A stretch of DNA of 64,000 nt from Ursus arctos (Eukaryota; Chordata; Mammalia; Carnivora; Ursidae): assembly GCF_023065955.2 (NCBI RefSeq), contig NW_026622997.1, positions 23,850,001 through 23,914,000 on the forward strand, written 5' to 3'. Below, piece after piece: positions 37,601 to 51,292 of the stretch. A program made the position numbers and the translations under genes. The notes under the pieces are model-generated. The model was not told where the DNA came from and ran no database searches. It saw only the letters and a program-made list of their open reading frames with translations. Position 1 is the stretch's first letter. Every line of letters begins with the position of its first letter.

Positions 37601-37895
37601 ATATTTGACTTACCCGTTGCATAATTTGATAAAGATTTTTGTAGCATTTAAACTTTTGATTGATAGCCTCTAAATGTTTAATGTATCTCCAGGTTATCTT
37701 TTTTATGGTTAGTAGCACACAGATTTGTAAACATCACAGTATTATAGTCAATGTACAAAGACACATTTCCTTATTGTTTCATGTTCATCAGTGAAATCGA
37801 TTTTAATACAATCAATTGCATGGATAACAGATTCAACTTTAAATAAGGGAATAGTCACCTAGAATCCAATTTGCTTTTCAGTGAAAGTCGTTTCC
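34650..37895. other. Unique intron, candidate conserved blocks
   Basis: No repeats recognised over 3.2 kb, which is long for this window. It contains a POU/homeodomain-like word cluster at 35880-36160. Confidence 0.5.
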
Positions 37896-37899
37896 CTCC

Positions 37900-38780
37900 T
37901 CCTGTTTTTGTTTGTTTCTTTCTTTTACGTTATTTTTATCCCTTAATGTTTTTCACTACCAGGGAAAATTTATTCCAAGCGCTCAAGTCTTAATCCATTT
38001 TGAGTCTACTGTGGCTTCCTCCTCAACATTTCTTAAAACTTGGTCATCTTGCTTATCTTTTAACTGTAAGTTTATTTCCTACCCGCCCTGCTCTACCCCC
38101 ACTACCACCATATTCACCCCTATCCCTGCTCCACTGCTAATGAGCACATTTTTAGAATCTCGTGATGCATTAAGCCGTGGGAATGTAAAAACCAGCTACA
38201 ACCTGGCCCTGGCACTCAGATCCCATCAGTCACACCACGAACACCATTCTAGTGATGCTGGGTCCTGGGCTAGCTGTCTGAATTAATAGCCTCACACCTC
38301 GAGTCCCACTGCCTCCCTTTTTTACCATCTCTGCTTTCTTCCACCCACACATGCCTCCACCCAAGTCAGCCCTCATCGATCACCGTTTTGAGGATTATAC
38401 AGTTTCCCACGCCCCTCCCCACTTCCCATGCCCACTGTCACTGGCCTAGTTGAGGCCATCGTTATCTTGTGCTCTGTCATCTGTCTTAGGAATCATTCTT
38501 CATGTATGGCTGCAGTCACCTTCCTGACACACAGTTTGAAAGTGTGGCTCTCCCAGAAGCCTTTGGTAGTGCCTTTTTGCCAAACTTCACCATGCTGGTC
38601 CTAACCTCCTTTTTAGCTAGCGGTTCCCGGACTCCTCCTCATGCATGCCACATCCTATGTCGTTTGCTGTTTATTTCTTTTTTGCCCGAATACCTTTGCT
38701 CTTGCTTTTTCCTTCTTCACCTTCTCTGCGTGTGCTGTTCAGAATCTGAGCCACGTATGTCTTGCTGCTGAGCACAAGGA
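37900..38780 (+). mobile_element. L2 LINE fragment
   Basis: 'ctgtggcttcctcctcaaca' and, later, 'gcctttggtagtgccttttt', 'ctcctcatgcatgccacatc' and 'cgaatacctttgctcttgct' resemble the forward L2 3' part. Old and gapped. Confidence 0.5.
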
Positions 38781-39149
38781 ATGTAGCAAGTCCAAGCAGA
38801 AAATACCTACCAGCTTCCTAAGACTGAGTTTGACGAAAGAATCTAAGTATATCCCATTAATTTTTATATTAATTGCATGTTCAAATGACCATATTTTATG
38901 TATTTGGGGTGACATATTCTTAATTTCACCTGTTTCCTTATTTAATATGATGGTTAGAAAACTTAAAATTACACACGTCACTTGCATTCTGTTTCTGTTG
39001 GACATCGCTGCCCTCTGCCCCCTGCGCCGTGTTCCTGAAGGCTTCTCGCATCGCTCTGCCCACGGCATCGGCATCGTATTGCTGTAGCGTTTACTAACCA
39101 TGCCCACGTAGCGCTTAAGCTCCGGGCCACAGATTCTAGTCATTTACGA

Positions 39150-39420
39150 AGGAAGAGTGTGGCACCGAATGAAGAGCTCAGACTTCGAAAGCAAGATGCC
39201 TGGAACGCACATCACAGTTCTGCCCTTTCCTAACTTCCTGTCCCGGGGAGAGTCACGCACCCTTACTGAGCTTCGGTTTCCTTTCCGTAAAACCACGATG
39301 ATACTAGCACCTACTAGGAATACTAGGATTACCAGGGGATTAAATGAGTTAGTATACGGAGAGCACTGAGAGCAGTGCCGGGCACAAAATGCAATGTAAA
39401 CGTTATCCATGACTCGTGTT
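39150..39420 (+). mobile_element. MIR SINE
   Basis: 'aatgaagagctcagacttcg', 'cttactgagcttcggtttcc', 'ggggattaaatgagttagta' and 'gagcagtgccgggcacaaaa' give the forward MIR order. Confidence 0.75.
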
Positions 39421-39671
39421 ACCGCTACTACTAGCGCCACTGCTTCTGCCTGCTCTCTGACCCAGATCTTCGAAGGCAGGGATAGCAAATCCCGGTCTTT
39501 ATGTAGCACAGGGCTAGGACACAGAAGGGCCTCCTTCTGTGATATTGGTTAAATTGACTACTGATTACATTTCGTGTCAATTTAATTGATGCTATTGATG
39601 GAATTGAATTTTCCTTGAAAAGCCGTCAAAACCCAGAGTGACTCCTCTGCCAGCCTTAAAAAAATAACGTT

Positions 39672-39872
39672 GGGGCCCCTGGTGGCTCAGTCGTGTCTGC
39701 CTTCCGCTCAGGTCATGATCCCGGGGTCCTGGGATCAAGCCCTGCGTTGGGCTCCCTGCTCAGCAGGGAGTCTGCTTCTCCCTCTCCCACTGCCCCTCCT
39801 ACCCCCTGCTCATGCGCTTGGTCTCTCTCTCTCTCTCTCTCAAATAAATAAATAAAATCTTTTTAAAAAAAA
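39672..39872 (+). mobile_element. CAN SINE
   Basis: Head GGGGCCCCTGGTGGCTCAG; body with 'tcatgatcccggggtcctgg', the CT-rich block and (TC)n; tail caaataaataaataaaatc. Typical complete copy; the duplication is not clear. Confidence 0.92.
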
Positions 39873-39874
39873 TG

Positions 39875-42800
39875 GTTTCACTGAAGAGGTGAACTCCATG
39901 AACATTTAATGTTCTTTCAGCCGCCCAAATACATGTGATAATGGTTCTTTATGTATCCATCCTATTTTACTGTCCTCAGAGGTATTTCCTAGGTAGAAAT
40001 ACCTCGAAGACCACCCTCCCTTCCTTCCATAAAGCATTCTGGACTCACTTCAGAATATGTCGTGTCTGAGTGTTCTCACCGTGTGTCCCTGTGCTCTCAT
40101 ATCTCTGGGAATTACTCTGCCCACCCTCCCTATTTTAATGCCAGTACATGCATTTTGCTCAGTGTCATTCTCTTGTGATTTTCTGTTTTAGTCAGCTTGT
40201 TTGTGGCACATTTTATAAAAATGTCATCAGGTAACTGAAGATGATTCATATCAGGGTCCTTGGAGAACGTGACTTTGTCTCGAGGAGGAGAGGGCTCTGT
40301 GCAGGAAGCCTGTTCGTGCCACGCCGCCCTGTGTCTCGGACACTTGGCTGTGACGAGAGAGTCATTGGCTGTCTTTTACCACCTGGGGTCTCTTCATTTA
40401 CTGTTTAGACCAGAAATTGATTTTGTTAAAGCTGTTTGCTAAAGGAGCTGTTTTCTGTAATTGGAGCCACATACACAGACTGAAGTGGAGTATAAATTCT
40501 AATGGTATCACACTGTTTCCATTCGTCTCAGCGCGTTCTGCATTAGGAGGTGGCAGTCCAGGGCTCTGTATGCCTGGTCTCGCCCACAGCCCTCTGCATT
40601 TCTTCCTTGTTGCTCCCGCCTCCTACCCTGCCCCCACCCCCCACCCCATGCTGTTCCTAATTTCATCTTCTTTAAAGCTAGAAATCCCATTTATTCCACC
40701 TCCCGTCCTTGTCCCACCCTCTCTCCTTGTATTGAGCTTGACACCGTCAGTCCCGTCACTGTTCACCTCTGCTAGCGGCTGAGAATGGTGCACAGCCTTT
40801 AGTGGACTCTGCTTCTGTTTTCTCGGCCCTTTACCTGTAGGTATTCAATTAGTGTTAGTTGGATTGAATCAAATCGTCTTTAAATCAGGCTTCCGTCTTC
40901 TAAACCTTACCACAGTGGCCCCTACTAGGCAGCATCACACTTTCTGTTAACATTGGGGGTCCTGGGCAGAACTCTTCTCCTATACTGGTCTCTCTGACAG
41001 CATAGCACCAGAATCTTTTACATGGGCTGTCGTTCCTGAGAATTACTCAGTTTAACAGGTTGGAGAGGCTGTCGTTAGTGTTCAAAGCCTGATTCCTCTG
41101 TCTGAACCTCTGCAAAGTCAACATATCCCTCCTTCCTCCTCAGAAGGTTGTTTCGATGTCTGTGATGTAACATAGAAAAGAAGTATCAGCATGTGACCCT
41201 TCATGGGTCTTTATAGCCATTGGTTGGATCTGAATTATGAAAGACAGGGATCCTTTGGCTTCCGTGCCAGGCTCTGAACCTTTCAGGACTTGGTATCAAG
41301 CACACTGTAGTTGTCTAAATATTCCTCAGATTCTCTTGCCAAAAATGATGTCATCAGGATGACTTTCTAGACCCTGCATGGATTGGGACATAATGCGAAG
41401 TGTTAAAAATTAACAGGATTTCTTGTTTTCTCACTGCCTCTCAGAGCCAAAGGCTAGTTATGTCTATTAATGTTTCTAGTCTCATGGGGCCCCATCTCTT
41501 TCTCTCATTTTGGCACCACTGAAAATGTGTGTGATAAAATCTGAGCTGCCGTGGATCTTTTCATTGCTACTGGAGGTGCAGATAGGAGATCTGGTAAGCA
41601 TAGTTTTTTCTACATTTCTTCTCACTGGCTAAAAGGATAAGGACATGAGTGTTTTTAAACATGGGAGTAATAATTGAGTAACTGAAGAATGAATGAGAAG
41701 ATAACGTGAAGTGGGTATTTTTGTGGGTTAGTTCTTGTGAGGTCCTCTGATCGCACTCGTGCTTCTGGATGACAGTCTCAACTTACTCTGTGAGGACACC
41801 TGCTAGTTACTATTTCTGAGAAAGGAGGCCTTTTGGAATAAATGGATCTGGCACTTCTCATATTCACTGACCAACTTCAGTGGGAGGCAGTTTATCATTC
41901 AAGATCACAGATTCTGAAAACAGTTACTTAATCTCCCTGCGCTTCCATTGGCACATCTATAAAATGGGGGATATATTACGTATCTTGTGAACTGCTCGAG
42001 GATTAAATGAGTCAATATTATGAAAAACACTTAAATGAGTGCCTGGCAACGTGCTCAATAAGGGTCAAAGAGGCTGGTGTCAAAAATGCCACCGTATCAG
42101 ACCTGATATTGAGCTAGTTCGTGTGTGAGTAGTTCGTGGCTGTTTTTTTCTCTAAACGATGACTTTGGGGATCGTTGTAGTGTCTTGATGGTCCTTAATG
42201 TAGTGGCTTTGTTCTTGGGTTTTTGAATTGTTTCTTGGTTTAGAATCCAGCTACCACCAGCATCACAGCGATGCCCAGTATCCCAACGCCACGGACCCAG
42301 GTGTGGTGAGAGGCAGACTGTCCCCAGAGAGCTATTGCGGCAAGAACTGAGTAGTTGGGTCACGCACAATCAGGAAGAGGCTCGGGGTGTTCAGGACTGG
42401 GGCACCATGTCTTAGGCAGTGCTGTGTGGCTGGGCAGGGCTAGGAGCAACCGCCGCTGACAGGCCAGCCAGGCATGGCACAAGACTGAGCGGAATTGCCC
42501 TTTCGGAGGTGGAGATTTGGCCCAAATGGGGACCCAGCAGGCAGTGTCCTAGGAAGTGACAGGCCCTTCACGTAAAAGCTGCAGTGCTAACGACCAGACA
42601 CATTTCCTGCGTGTTTCGTAAGGAAAGGATGCGTGACCGCCTGCCGTCTCTGCCAGGGCAGCCCTTGTGGATCTTGCTTGTCCAGAACTTTGCCAAGAAT
42701 ATGTCATTTAGTCAGTAAATGATGTTTGAATGATGAGATATATTACCTTCAAAAATAGAGGAGAGCAACGCAGAATTAGAATGAAGACTCCTCTTCCAAG

Positions 42801-43395
42801 TCTCATAGGTCTTCAACTTCTGGGATTCCAGTGTGCACCCCTTTCCACACAGTTTTAAACCGTAAATTGCAAGTAAACTCAGGTCATTTAAAATAAGCAT
42901 CAAATCCCTGTCAGTATTTTAGTTATTTCTAGAAGTAGAAATTTAAGGTGAAAAACAACTATTAGTTAACTAATAATTTTTTTTTAAGTACTCATTTGAG
43001 AAAAATGCCTTCACTGTAAGCAGGATAGGCCAGTTCCAACAGCCAGTATCTAGGCGGCAACTGTGTAGCCTTTACCCCAGAGAGAAGGCTGCCACTTACA
43101 AAGCCCTCTGAATTGCCTCTTGTCTTCCCCTGCCAGATAGATAAAGGCTAGAAGCTCACCTTTAGGACCTTAAAGTAAAATACCAAGATTGATGTTAGAT
43201 AAAATGGGGATTAATCAGGTATGAGTAAACGTATGGGTATGGTATGAGTAACAGGTATGAATAAAGCCTGTTGCCTTGTTGAGTTCATTTATTCATCTCA
43301 CTGTCTTTCTGCCCTGTTCTCCATTCCCCATCACCTTTAAGTCATTGGGCCCCGTGGTCTCTGTGTGCTGCCTCACTACTGCAGAGTATAAGAAT
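39875..43395. other. Unique intron with one MIR
   Basis: Apart from the MIR at 41885, nothing was recognised. 40500-40800 is C-rich with 'ctgcccccacccccc'. Confidence 0.5.
41885..42065 (+). mobile_element. MIR SINE
   Basis: 'acagttacttaatctccctg', 'catctataaaatgggggata', 'gaggattaaatgagtcaata' and 'gagtgcctggcaacgtgctc' are MIR landmarks in order. Confidence 0.8.
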
Positions 43396-43399
43396 ATGA

Positions 43400-43660
43400 A
43401 CATGACCCCATCCTTGACCAGCAGATGCTTATGGTCTGCTTGGAGGCGTAAGACAGGGATTGAAACGTGAAAGGTACCAGGCAGATCATAACAGGGCCAT
43501 CCGAGGTATATAGGAAGGAGTGTGATTGTGTTGAGATGCAGAGAGAAAACCAGGCAAGACTTCATCTGAGAGGTAGGCTACAGTGATGACTCATATGAAT
43601 AGGTGCTCACAGGTGATGGACCAGGATCGCTGTGGGAGGAAGCTCTGATTCGAATTGTAT
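43400..43660 (-). mobile_element. L2 LINE 3' fragment, weak
   Basis: 'cagcagatgcttatggtctg' and 'ccaggcaagacttcatctga' follow the reversed L2 pattern loosely. Confidence 0.45.
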
Positions 43661-43807
43661 CAGTGCATATTTGGTGACAGTGGAAAAGGTTGACCGGGGC
43701 TGTATTTGGGAGAGCATCATATGCCCACTGTCCTCTCAAATCCACCCTAAGCATCTCTGGGAGTACTTAACAAAAATCAGAGTCATGGGCCTGATTGGCT
43801 AGAATCT

Positions 43808-44009
43808 CTGCAGACAATAAATATTTTTGGTTTTGTGAATCATATGGTCTCAGCTGCAACTGTCACAATTACTCAGTTCTGCTCTTGTAGCCAAAGCCGA
43901 CTTAGACAACATGTAAATGAGTGGGCGTGGCTGTATGTCAGTAAAACTTTATTTACAAAAACAGGCAGTGGCTGAATTTGATCATTGAGCTGAAGTTTGT
44001 CAACTCTTG
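43808..44009 (+). mobile_element. MER5A-like hAT-Charlie element
   Basis: The element contains 'catatggtctcagctgcaac', 'gagtgggcgtggctgt' and 'aaaactttatttacaaaaac', the hallmark middle and right portions of MER5A, and ends near 'gtttgtcaactc'. Nonautonomous, diverged. Confidence 0.85.
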
Positions 44010-44014
44010 ATAAC

Positions 44015-46185
44015 AATATTTAGGGTAGACTGAATTTAAACCAAACAAAATGAGAGTTCAATTAATAAGTAATAAAGAGTATAATTGTGAATAATGCTGT
44101 ACTGTGTTTTGATTTGATGGCTTCTGTCCTGTGCTCACTTGCTCGCTCTATTTTTTCAGTATTATTTATGATGCTACTATACAAATTGCATTTTTTGCAG
44201 AAGACTTGAAATGTAATATCTCTGAGTACCATTTCTTGATGATGACAGCACTTCCATTAAAAGCAAAAATTTGCATGATTTTTACTTATAATGGGCTGGG
44301 TATTAGAGGCAACTGCATTATGACCATATAATTTTAGAAATTACTCTTTCCGAGACCTGACGTTTAGCCACCTTCCAGTCATGCTTTGCTATTAAAGAAT
44401 ACTATGATCTGGGTTTGAGTCTCTAAAATTTCAGTAAGTGGGTTTTTTTTTTCAAAGTTTAATTTTAAAAGATTTAAGAAACTTGCCTAACTTTATAGTT
44501 TTTGCCCTGTCCTGATATTCGTTTAATTGGTTCTGCTAATGTGAATGCCCTTTCAAATACGGAAAAAAAATAAAGCAGGAAGGAAAAGTTGATTATTTCT
44601 GTAATTGGATTTTCTCTTGAATAAAATGATTTCACCCACGTTATCTTTCTGACTTAAGGGATGGGGGTGGGGGGACCAGTTTTCTTTCGCATTGTCATCA
44701 GAAGCAGACAGGAGAAGGGATAGTCTGTTCCAAGGTATCAGAATACCATATTGGTTTTGGTTGTAATTAATTACTGATGCTGAATATACTCTGGCCCCTG
44801 CTTTCATTCCCAAATCTAAATTTCCACTGTGTGCAAAATAATTCCATCCAGGAAGAATTCTAATTACTTTAGTAATTATCATCTTATCTCTAAATGGAAT
44901 TCAGACATTTGCTGCAGTTTATGAATGTTGGAAATGTTTCATTTCCTTTTCACCTTGAATAACAGAAAAATACACATTACTGAATCTGGCTTCATTGAAC
45001 CTTATAATTCATGTTACCATAGAAACAGAAAAACTCATATAAGAATTGTGTTAACAGTACCATAGATAGTAAATACCTTCACTTCCACCAGCAATATCAT
45101 AAAATGATTTTAATAACAGATGTGTAAAAATTCTTTGAGATTTAATATGGTTCCCTTTAAATATTATAACAATATTATCCGGTATGCTTACTTACACTTT
45201 TTAAAGCAATATCTTTGGTCTTATGTAAGGCTTTGTGCTTATTCTAAAATATTTGCAATGGAATGCAAGCATTGTGTTACAGGATAAAAAAACTTACTTT
45301 ACACAGTATTTATTTAATTTTTAGTTAGCAGTGATGATTCATTTGTTTTTCACTTGAAGCCAAACTGTATATTCATGATTTATGCTGGGTTTAGTAATGT
45401 AATGGATGACACGAAATTCGTTGGTGTCACGTGCATCTGCGTGGCCCCCTCTCTCTTTTTCAGCCTTTGTGTTTATCATTTTTCTTTCTGAGCTTCAGAA
45501 GCACTTTCCCACATACTTGATCACTTTTTACCACTGGTATTTAATAATTTATTTTTTCCCATTTGAAATTCTGATTTCTCAGAACGTCCGACGATTTGCA
45601 GAGCATTAGCAGATTGTTTGTCCTTTTGTTCATATACTTTCTCCTTGTCCTGTCTTACACATACTGCCTTTTCTTATTCCAAAAATTAAAGTATACCACA
45701 TTTAAACAAAATAAGCCATCTGGATTTTTTTTTTTTTAGCATGTTAAAAGTGGTTTTATTGCTTTTGAAGAGAGGTAATGACTTTTTAAAAACCTAATTG
45801 CTACTACATTTTCCTCAGCGAGAGACCTTAAAAGGCTATCTTTCATGATAAATATCACTTATAATTAATATGTGAATTACCTGTAGAGTTTGGCTAATAT
45901 TTGAGAACAGTTTCTTCAACCAAATAGATGTGAACTTCTCTCTTAAGATCACAATTTTATGTGCTCTAGTTTGAAGACCACAGATGACTCATTTACAGGA
46001 ATACCTTTATATTCTTTGTAGTCAGTTTCCAAACAAATAGTGTTGAGGTTTTACTAACCCTGTCCTTTTACCACTTTCTTCAAATCTATTGCTTTATCCC
46101 AAGACAATGTGGTCTGTGTCAATGTCACTTCATTAAGGTCACAGAATATGGGCATTATTGAGTTTGATGTTTTTGGTCTAGGTCC
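44015..46185. other. Unique intron
   Basis: AT-rich, no landmarks recognised. Confidence 0.5.
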
Positions 46186-46189
46186 ATTC

Positions 46190-46520
46190 AGGAAGAAAAA
46201 CTGTGCCAGGTGTATCTACCAGAGGATATTTAATACAGGAAATTTATGGCACGGAAGTTAGAAGATTGGCAAAGTAAAGAGAACCGGAGAGGTCTAAGCA
46301 CTGCAAGCAGTCACTGCCAGGAAGGCCAGGAAACAGAAGGGAAGAGTTTGTGTTCCTGGAACCCGGGAGCACTGGCCCAGGGGTTGCTGCCTCACCAGCA
46401 GCCAGGGACCACTTTCTGAGACACCGAAGCTTGTCCCTCTCCCAGCCTCTGACCTCCTGTCATGCCTCCTTCCTCAAGGCGTAACAGGAAGCCAGCTGTC
46501 AAAGGAACCAAACGTACTTT
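46190..46520. repeat. Probable unclassified old interspersed repeat
   Basis: 'ggatatttaatacaggaaat' near the start and 'ggaagccagctgtcaaagga' near the end bracket a GC-richer block unlike the AT-rich flanks. The pattern recalls LTR or L1 3'-end repeats in other mammals, but I cannot name the family. Confidence 0.35.
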
Positions 46521-46824
46521 TGGGACTTACAGCCCCAGTAATACCATTAAGAATATACAAGTATAAGGCTAAGAGATAGTAGGAGTAACACCAATTTTCA
46601 TCATGTCCAAAGTAATACGATAACTGACAGAGTGGGACCCATTTTATATCACAGACTTTCTGTTAGGTTAAACTTTATAAAATTGACAACATCTTGACCA
46701 TTTGTTATTTGCACACAAAACAAACAAAACAATAATATGTAACCCAGCTTCCAGATGATACTAAATATACCACTGCGAAGGTGATGATTTCACTCAGATT
46801 AGTCAGATGAACCTTCTCTGTTTG

Positions 46825-46842
46825 AAAAAAAAAAAAAAAAAA
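46825..46842 (+). repeat. A18 homopolymer
   Basis: Run of A without a recognisable SINE attached; possibly the relic of a retroposed tail. Confidence 0.7.
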
Positions 46843-47247
46843 GTCTGATGCACACTGTCATTAGGTCAGAGGCTACCTATTTTCTTTTTTTTCCTAATAT
46901 TTTTTGGTGGATCCAAAAGCATTCAGAGAAGTGTCTCCTAATTGTATTTGGGTCACAGAAGACTAAGAATCAGAAGAAATCCATAGTCCCTTCCCCCTGG
47001 AATATCTACATACAATTTTGCATGCAATTTTAAGGAGTCCACAGACTCCCAAGAGAATAAGCCCTAGAATAACATAAAGAAAGGACTGTCCTGGCATTGA
47101 CATTTCTTTTATTTTGTCTTTCTTTAACTCTTATTCATTGTAAGCATGCCTACCCGAAATGCATACTGTCGATACACACCACCCTCTTACGAGTCTATAG
47201 TAGGAGAGTAATTCTAGGTACTTAGACGGCGAATATCATAGAAAAAT

Positions 47248-47312
47248 AAATGGATGGATGGGTGGATGGAGAGACAGATGGATGGACAGACGGACAGATG
47301 GATGCATAGGTA
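47248..47312. repeat. (GATG)n/(GACA)n tetranucleotide repeat
   Basis: Degenerate atgg, ggtg and gaca units; imperfect, so probably older than the TG runs. Confidence 0.85.
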
Positions 47313-47906
47313 CACAGATATTTATTCATTTGAGCAGACTTCACCAAAAAGAAAATTATATACGGAACTGCTAACTAAGCCAATTACTCAGTAAAAACTC
47401 ACCTGCACTATTTTTGTTTTATTTATTTATTCTTAGTAAGTTTTAAGTTTTCAACTAGTGTTAACCAGTTTTCATTTGTGCAGTTTTAACATGATTAAAA
47501 TTCCAGCAACACACTAAGTACTAGTATAATTCCCTCGTTAGCTCTTTTAGGAATTTTGTCAGGTTGCACTACAGCCAGAATATTATTCCTATCTAGGGCA
47601 GTGGGGGATTTTTTTTTTTTTACACATAAGTCAGTTCACCAAATGTTGGTGTCTTCTGATTTTTCCTGTGAAAGAATATCAGACTGATTGTGTCCCGTAA
47701 AGTCTGTTTGCTGGTCTGTCACATGCTGATCGTATACTTCTTAGGTAATTCTCTCCTAGTACTTAGCCACAGCACAAAACACAAAAGAAATGTGAGCAGG
47801 AACATGGGCCATAGGGGCAGTGGAAGGTGAAGGAGTCCAGGGTCAATGTATTTGATGTGGTGTGGTCCTCACCTCTGTTAGTTCCTTAAGGAACACAAAG
47901 CAAGTT

Positions 47907-48130
47907 GTCATCTATTAAGCACCTCTTCTGTGCCAGCTACTATTGTAAATGCTTTACAGCCCTTACTTCACTCGATCTCACAACAGTTCGGGAAAGGATG
48001 TGCCGTTATCCCCATTGTGTAGAAGAGAGGGACCTGAGGCTCAGAATGGCAACATCACTTGCGATACATAGCTGGAAACGGGGGGCTCCAATCTGTCTGG
48101 ATTTAAAATCTGGTTTCTCTCTACTGACAG
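47907..48130 (-). mobile_element. MIR SINE
   Basis: 'attaagcacctcttctgtgc', 'gttatccccattgtgtagaa' and 'gacctgaggctcagaatggc' fit the reversed consensus closely. Confidence 0.8.
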
Positions 48131-48284
48131 TATTGCTGCTTCCTCTCTCTGAGCCGCCTGGAAATAGGAATAATTTCATCTGCCTGTTTCTTGATGAGTG
48201 ATGATGATGATAAAAACAAGAAGATGTCTTACGAAGAATAAATTTAGCACATAACCGTTTAGGATTTAAATGCCTCTATATTCA

Positions 48285-48440
48285 CCGGGGTAGAGTCGCG
48301 GAAAGAGCACCAACCAGGTGGAAAGGTTTGGGTTTGAATTATGATCCCTCCAGCAATAGCTTGGTGACCTTTGATAAATCATTTAACCTTTTGAGACCAC
48401 AATTACCCTCTCTTTAAAACGCAATTCCAAAGATACAGGC
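48285..48440 (+). mobile_element. MIR SINE fragment
   Basis: 'tttgggtttgaattatgatc', 'ttggtgacctttgataaatc' and 'atttaaccttttgagaccac' show the MIR head and CORE. Confidence 0.65.
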
Positions 48441-48789
48441 AAGTTTTACTTACTGTAGTAAATTGCTTTGCAAATATTATTATTACGGAGTATTTTTAAT
48501 GTAAACTTATGATCAGCCAATGCTTATAGGATCTCAGTTCAGTGAGCACTTCAGTAACATGGGAAGAGATAAGACTGCCTTATCGTTTAGTGATTCTACA
48601 ACTAGGGGCAATTTACCTCCCAATCTTATTTCCGTAATGGTACTTTCCCTATGTCCCAGAGAGATGAAAATAGAATCTACCATATTGGGAAGTTGGACTG
48701 AAGAACATGTAAGTTGCTAATACATCGCCTGGCACTTAGTATTATATAAGAGGTGGCAGTTACTTCTTTGACAGGATTACACTAATAGT

Positions 48790-48955
48790 AGCTAAAATGT
48801 ATCGGGCACTATGTGGCAGGCACCATCCGGAGCAATTAGTACACTTACTTTTACTAGCCCAGTTTTCGAGAAAAGGAAACCAAAGCATATTCAGCTAAGC
48901 AATTTGCCCTAGAGCATGCAACAGATCAGTACCAGAGCCTCTTAGTTATGTATGC
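48790..48955 (-). mobile_element. MIR SINE
   Basis: 'actatgtggcaggcaccatc' then 'aagcaatttgccctagagca' match reversed MIR. Confidence 0.65.
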
Positions 48956-49124
48956 AAGGGCAGATCTTTGTTACGGATGTTAAAAGATAAGGGATGGTCC
49001 GTAGCCACACTAGTCTTTCTTTGTCTTAGTGACTTTTCAGCCCTTAGAGGGCTTTTCACCCCTCATCCTAATGTTTAGGTGCTTTATCTCTTTTAGCTCA
49101 GGTCCTTTAAGAATTATTTTTTAT

Positions 49125-49335
49125 GGGGCACCGAGGTGGCTCAGTTGGTTAAGCATCTGACTCTTGATTTTGGCTCAGATCATGACCTCAGGGTTGTGGG
49201 ATCGAGCCCCGAGTGGGGCTCCACATGGGGCTCCACACTGAGTGCGGAGTCTGCATAAGACTCTCTCTCCTTCCCCCTCTGCCCTCCCCCCCACTTGCAT
49301 GCACTCTCTCTCTAAAATAAATCTTAAAAAAAAAT
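49125..49335 (+). mobile_element. CAN SINE
   Basis: Head GGGGCACCGAGGTGGCTCAG, then 'ttggttaagcatctgactc', 'gatcgagcccc' and a CT-rich body ending ctaaaataaatc plus A-tail. A short local duplication of 'ggggctccaca' appears inside the body (about 49217-49241). Confidence 0.9.
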
Positions 49336-51292
49336 TGGTTTTCATAAAAGCATGATGATAATTTTAAAACTGCTGAGAATTTTCTCAGACTTACTTGAAG
49401 ATGTCATGTTGTTTCTCCTTAAATTTCCTCTCTCGGGATGAGCAGAATGATTCCTTGTTGTCATCTGTTGGTCGCTGGGACATGGTCCTTTGTGATATCA
49501 TGCTCTGGATAATATCCTTTCCATCTTAACCTTGTCTTTTATTATCTTTGCCCTTTCCTCCTATTTGGCCATATTTAATTCTTTGACTACATCCTGTCAA
49601 AAGTTCAGCTATTAGGACTTTTTGTGAGAGAGTATATAATGAAGGATTGCTGCCATCTCTCTGTCTTCAGAAAGGGGCCCCCCGCCTTTTAACAGGTTTA
49701 TTGTGGGTACGCTTCAAGTACTATGTTGTATGCACCCAACGTAAGTGTATACTTGGAAGATTCTTAGTAATTTAATAATTTGTGCAGCCATCATCGCAGT
49801 TAGTTATGAGAAAAAGTTTTTAAATGTCTATTTTCTGTTTCTGTAGTTTTGCTTCTAATAGAAATTTCGTATAAATAGAATCAATAAGTAATCCCTTGTG
49901 TTCTCCCTCTTTTACTTAAGAATGTTTTTCAAGGTTCATCTGTGTGGTGCATGTATCAGTAGCTGGTTCTCGTTCGTTTGTAGGTAAATTTTCATTGTAT
50001 GGACATGTGACATTTTGTTGATCCATTTACTGGTTGGCAGGTATTTGGACTGTTTCCAGTTTGGAGCTGTTATGAGGAATGCCGCTGTAAAACTCCACAT
50101 AAAAGTCTTTGTGTGGACATGTGTTTTAATTTTTCTTGGGTAGATAACTAGGAAGTAAACTTTCTTAATCACAATAAGAATATGTTTAACTTTGTAAGAA
50201 ACTGCCACACTGTTTTCCAGAGTGACTGCAACATTTTGAATTCCCACCTGCAGTGGGGAAGGGTTTCAGTTTCTCTAGCTGCACATCAGTGTCTGTTATT
50301 TTTCAGTCTTCTCAGTATAGCCATTCTCCTGGATGTGTGGCATCTTACGTGATTTTAACTTGCATTATCCTGATAACGAATGATGTGGAGCCAGCTTTTC
50401 ATGCACCTATTAGCTACTCATATATCTTCTTTAGTGAAGTGTTGGTTAAAATCCTTTGCCCATTGTACGGTTGTGTTGTTTGTTTTCTTATTAGTGACCC
50501 ATGAGAGTTCTTAATGTATTTTGGATACAGATATATTTATCAGATATATGGTTTGCAAATATTTTCTTCTAGTCTATGGCTTATCTTTTTATCTTCTTTA
50601 TGGTGTTTTTCTAGTAAGTCCAGTTTATCCAATTTTTTTTTATTGTGCTTTTTGTATTGGTGTTATAGCTAAGAAGTCTTTGCCTAACTCCATTGAGGTC
50701 ACAAAGATTTTTTCCCCATATTTTCTTCTAGAAATTAGCAGTTCTAGCTCTTATGCTTAGATCCGAGATTGATATTGAAGTGCTTTTTTGCGTATACCAT
50801 AAGGGTCCAGTAATTTCTTTTGTTTGTTCTTTTGCTTTTGCATATGGCATCCATTTGCTCTAGCATGATTTATTGAAAACATTGTCTCTTGATCTCATTG
50901 AATTCCTTTGGCAATTTTATTGAAAATTAAGTAACCATAAAGGTATAAATGTACGGGTATATTTTTGGACTCTCTCTGTTATTCCATTCCATTAATCTGT
51001 CCTTATATCAATACCACTGTTAGTGGTTCCTGTAGCTTTATAGTAAGTCTTCAAGTCAGATTCATCCATTCCACCAACTTTGTTCTTTTTCAGAATTGCT
51101 TTGGCTGCTCTACATTCTTTGCATTTCCATATAAATTTTAGAATCAGCTTGTCAATTTCTACAGAAAAACATGCTGATATTTTGATAGCGGTTGCATTGA
51201 ATCTGTGTATCAATTTGAGGACACAGCAGTAAAATCCTCCAACCAATGAAAATTATATATTTTTTTCATTTATTTAGATACTATTTCTTTAT

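Noticed and set aside
47239..47312. Possible array of spaced repeats
   Set aside because: Contiguous tetranucleotide repeat with no spacers; not a CRISPR array, and the genome is mammalian.
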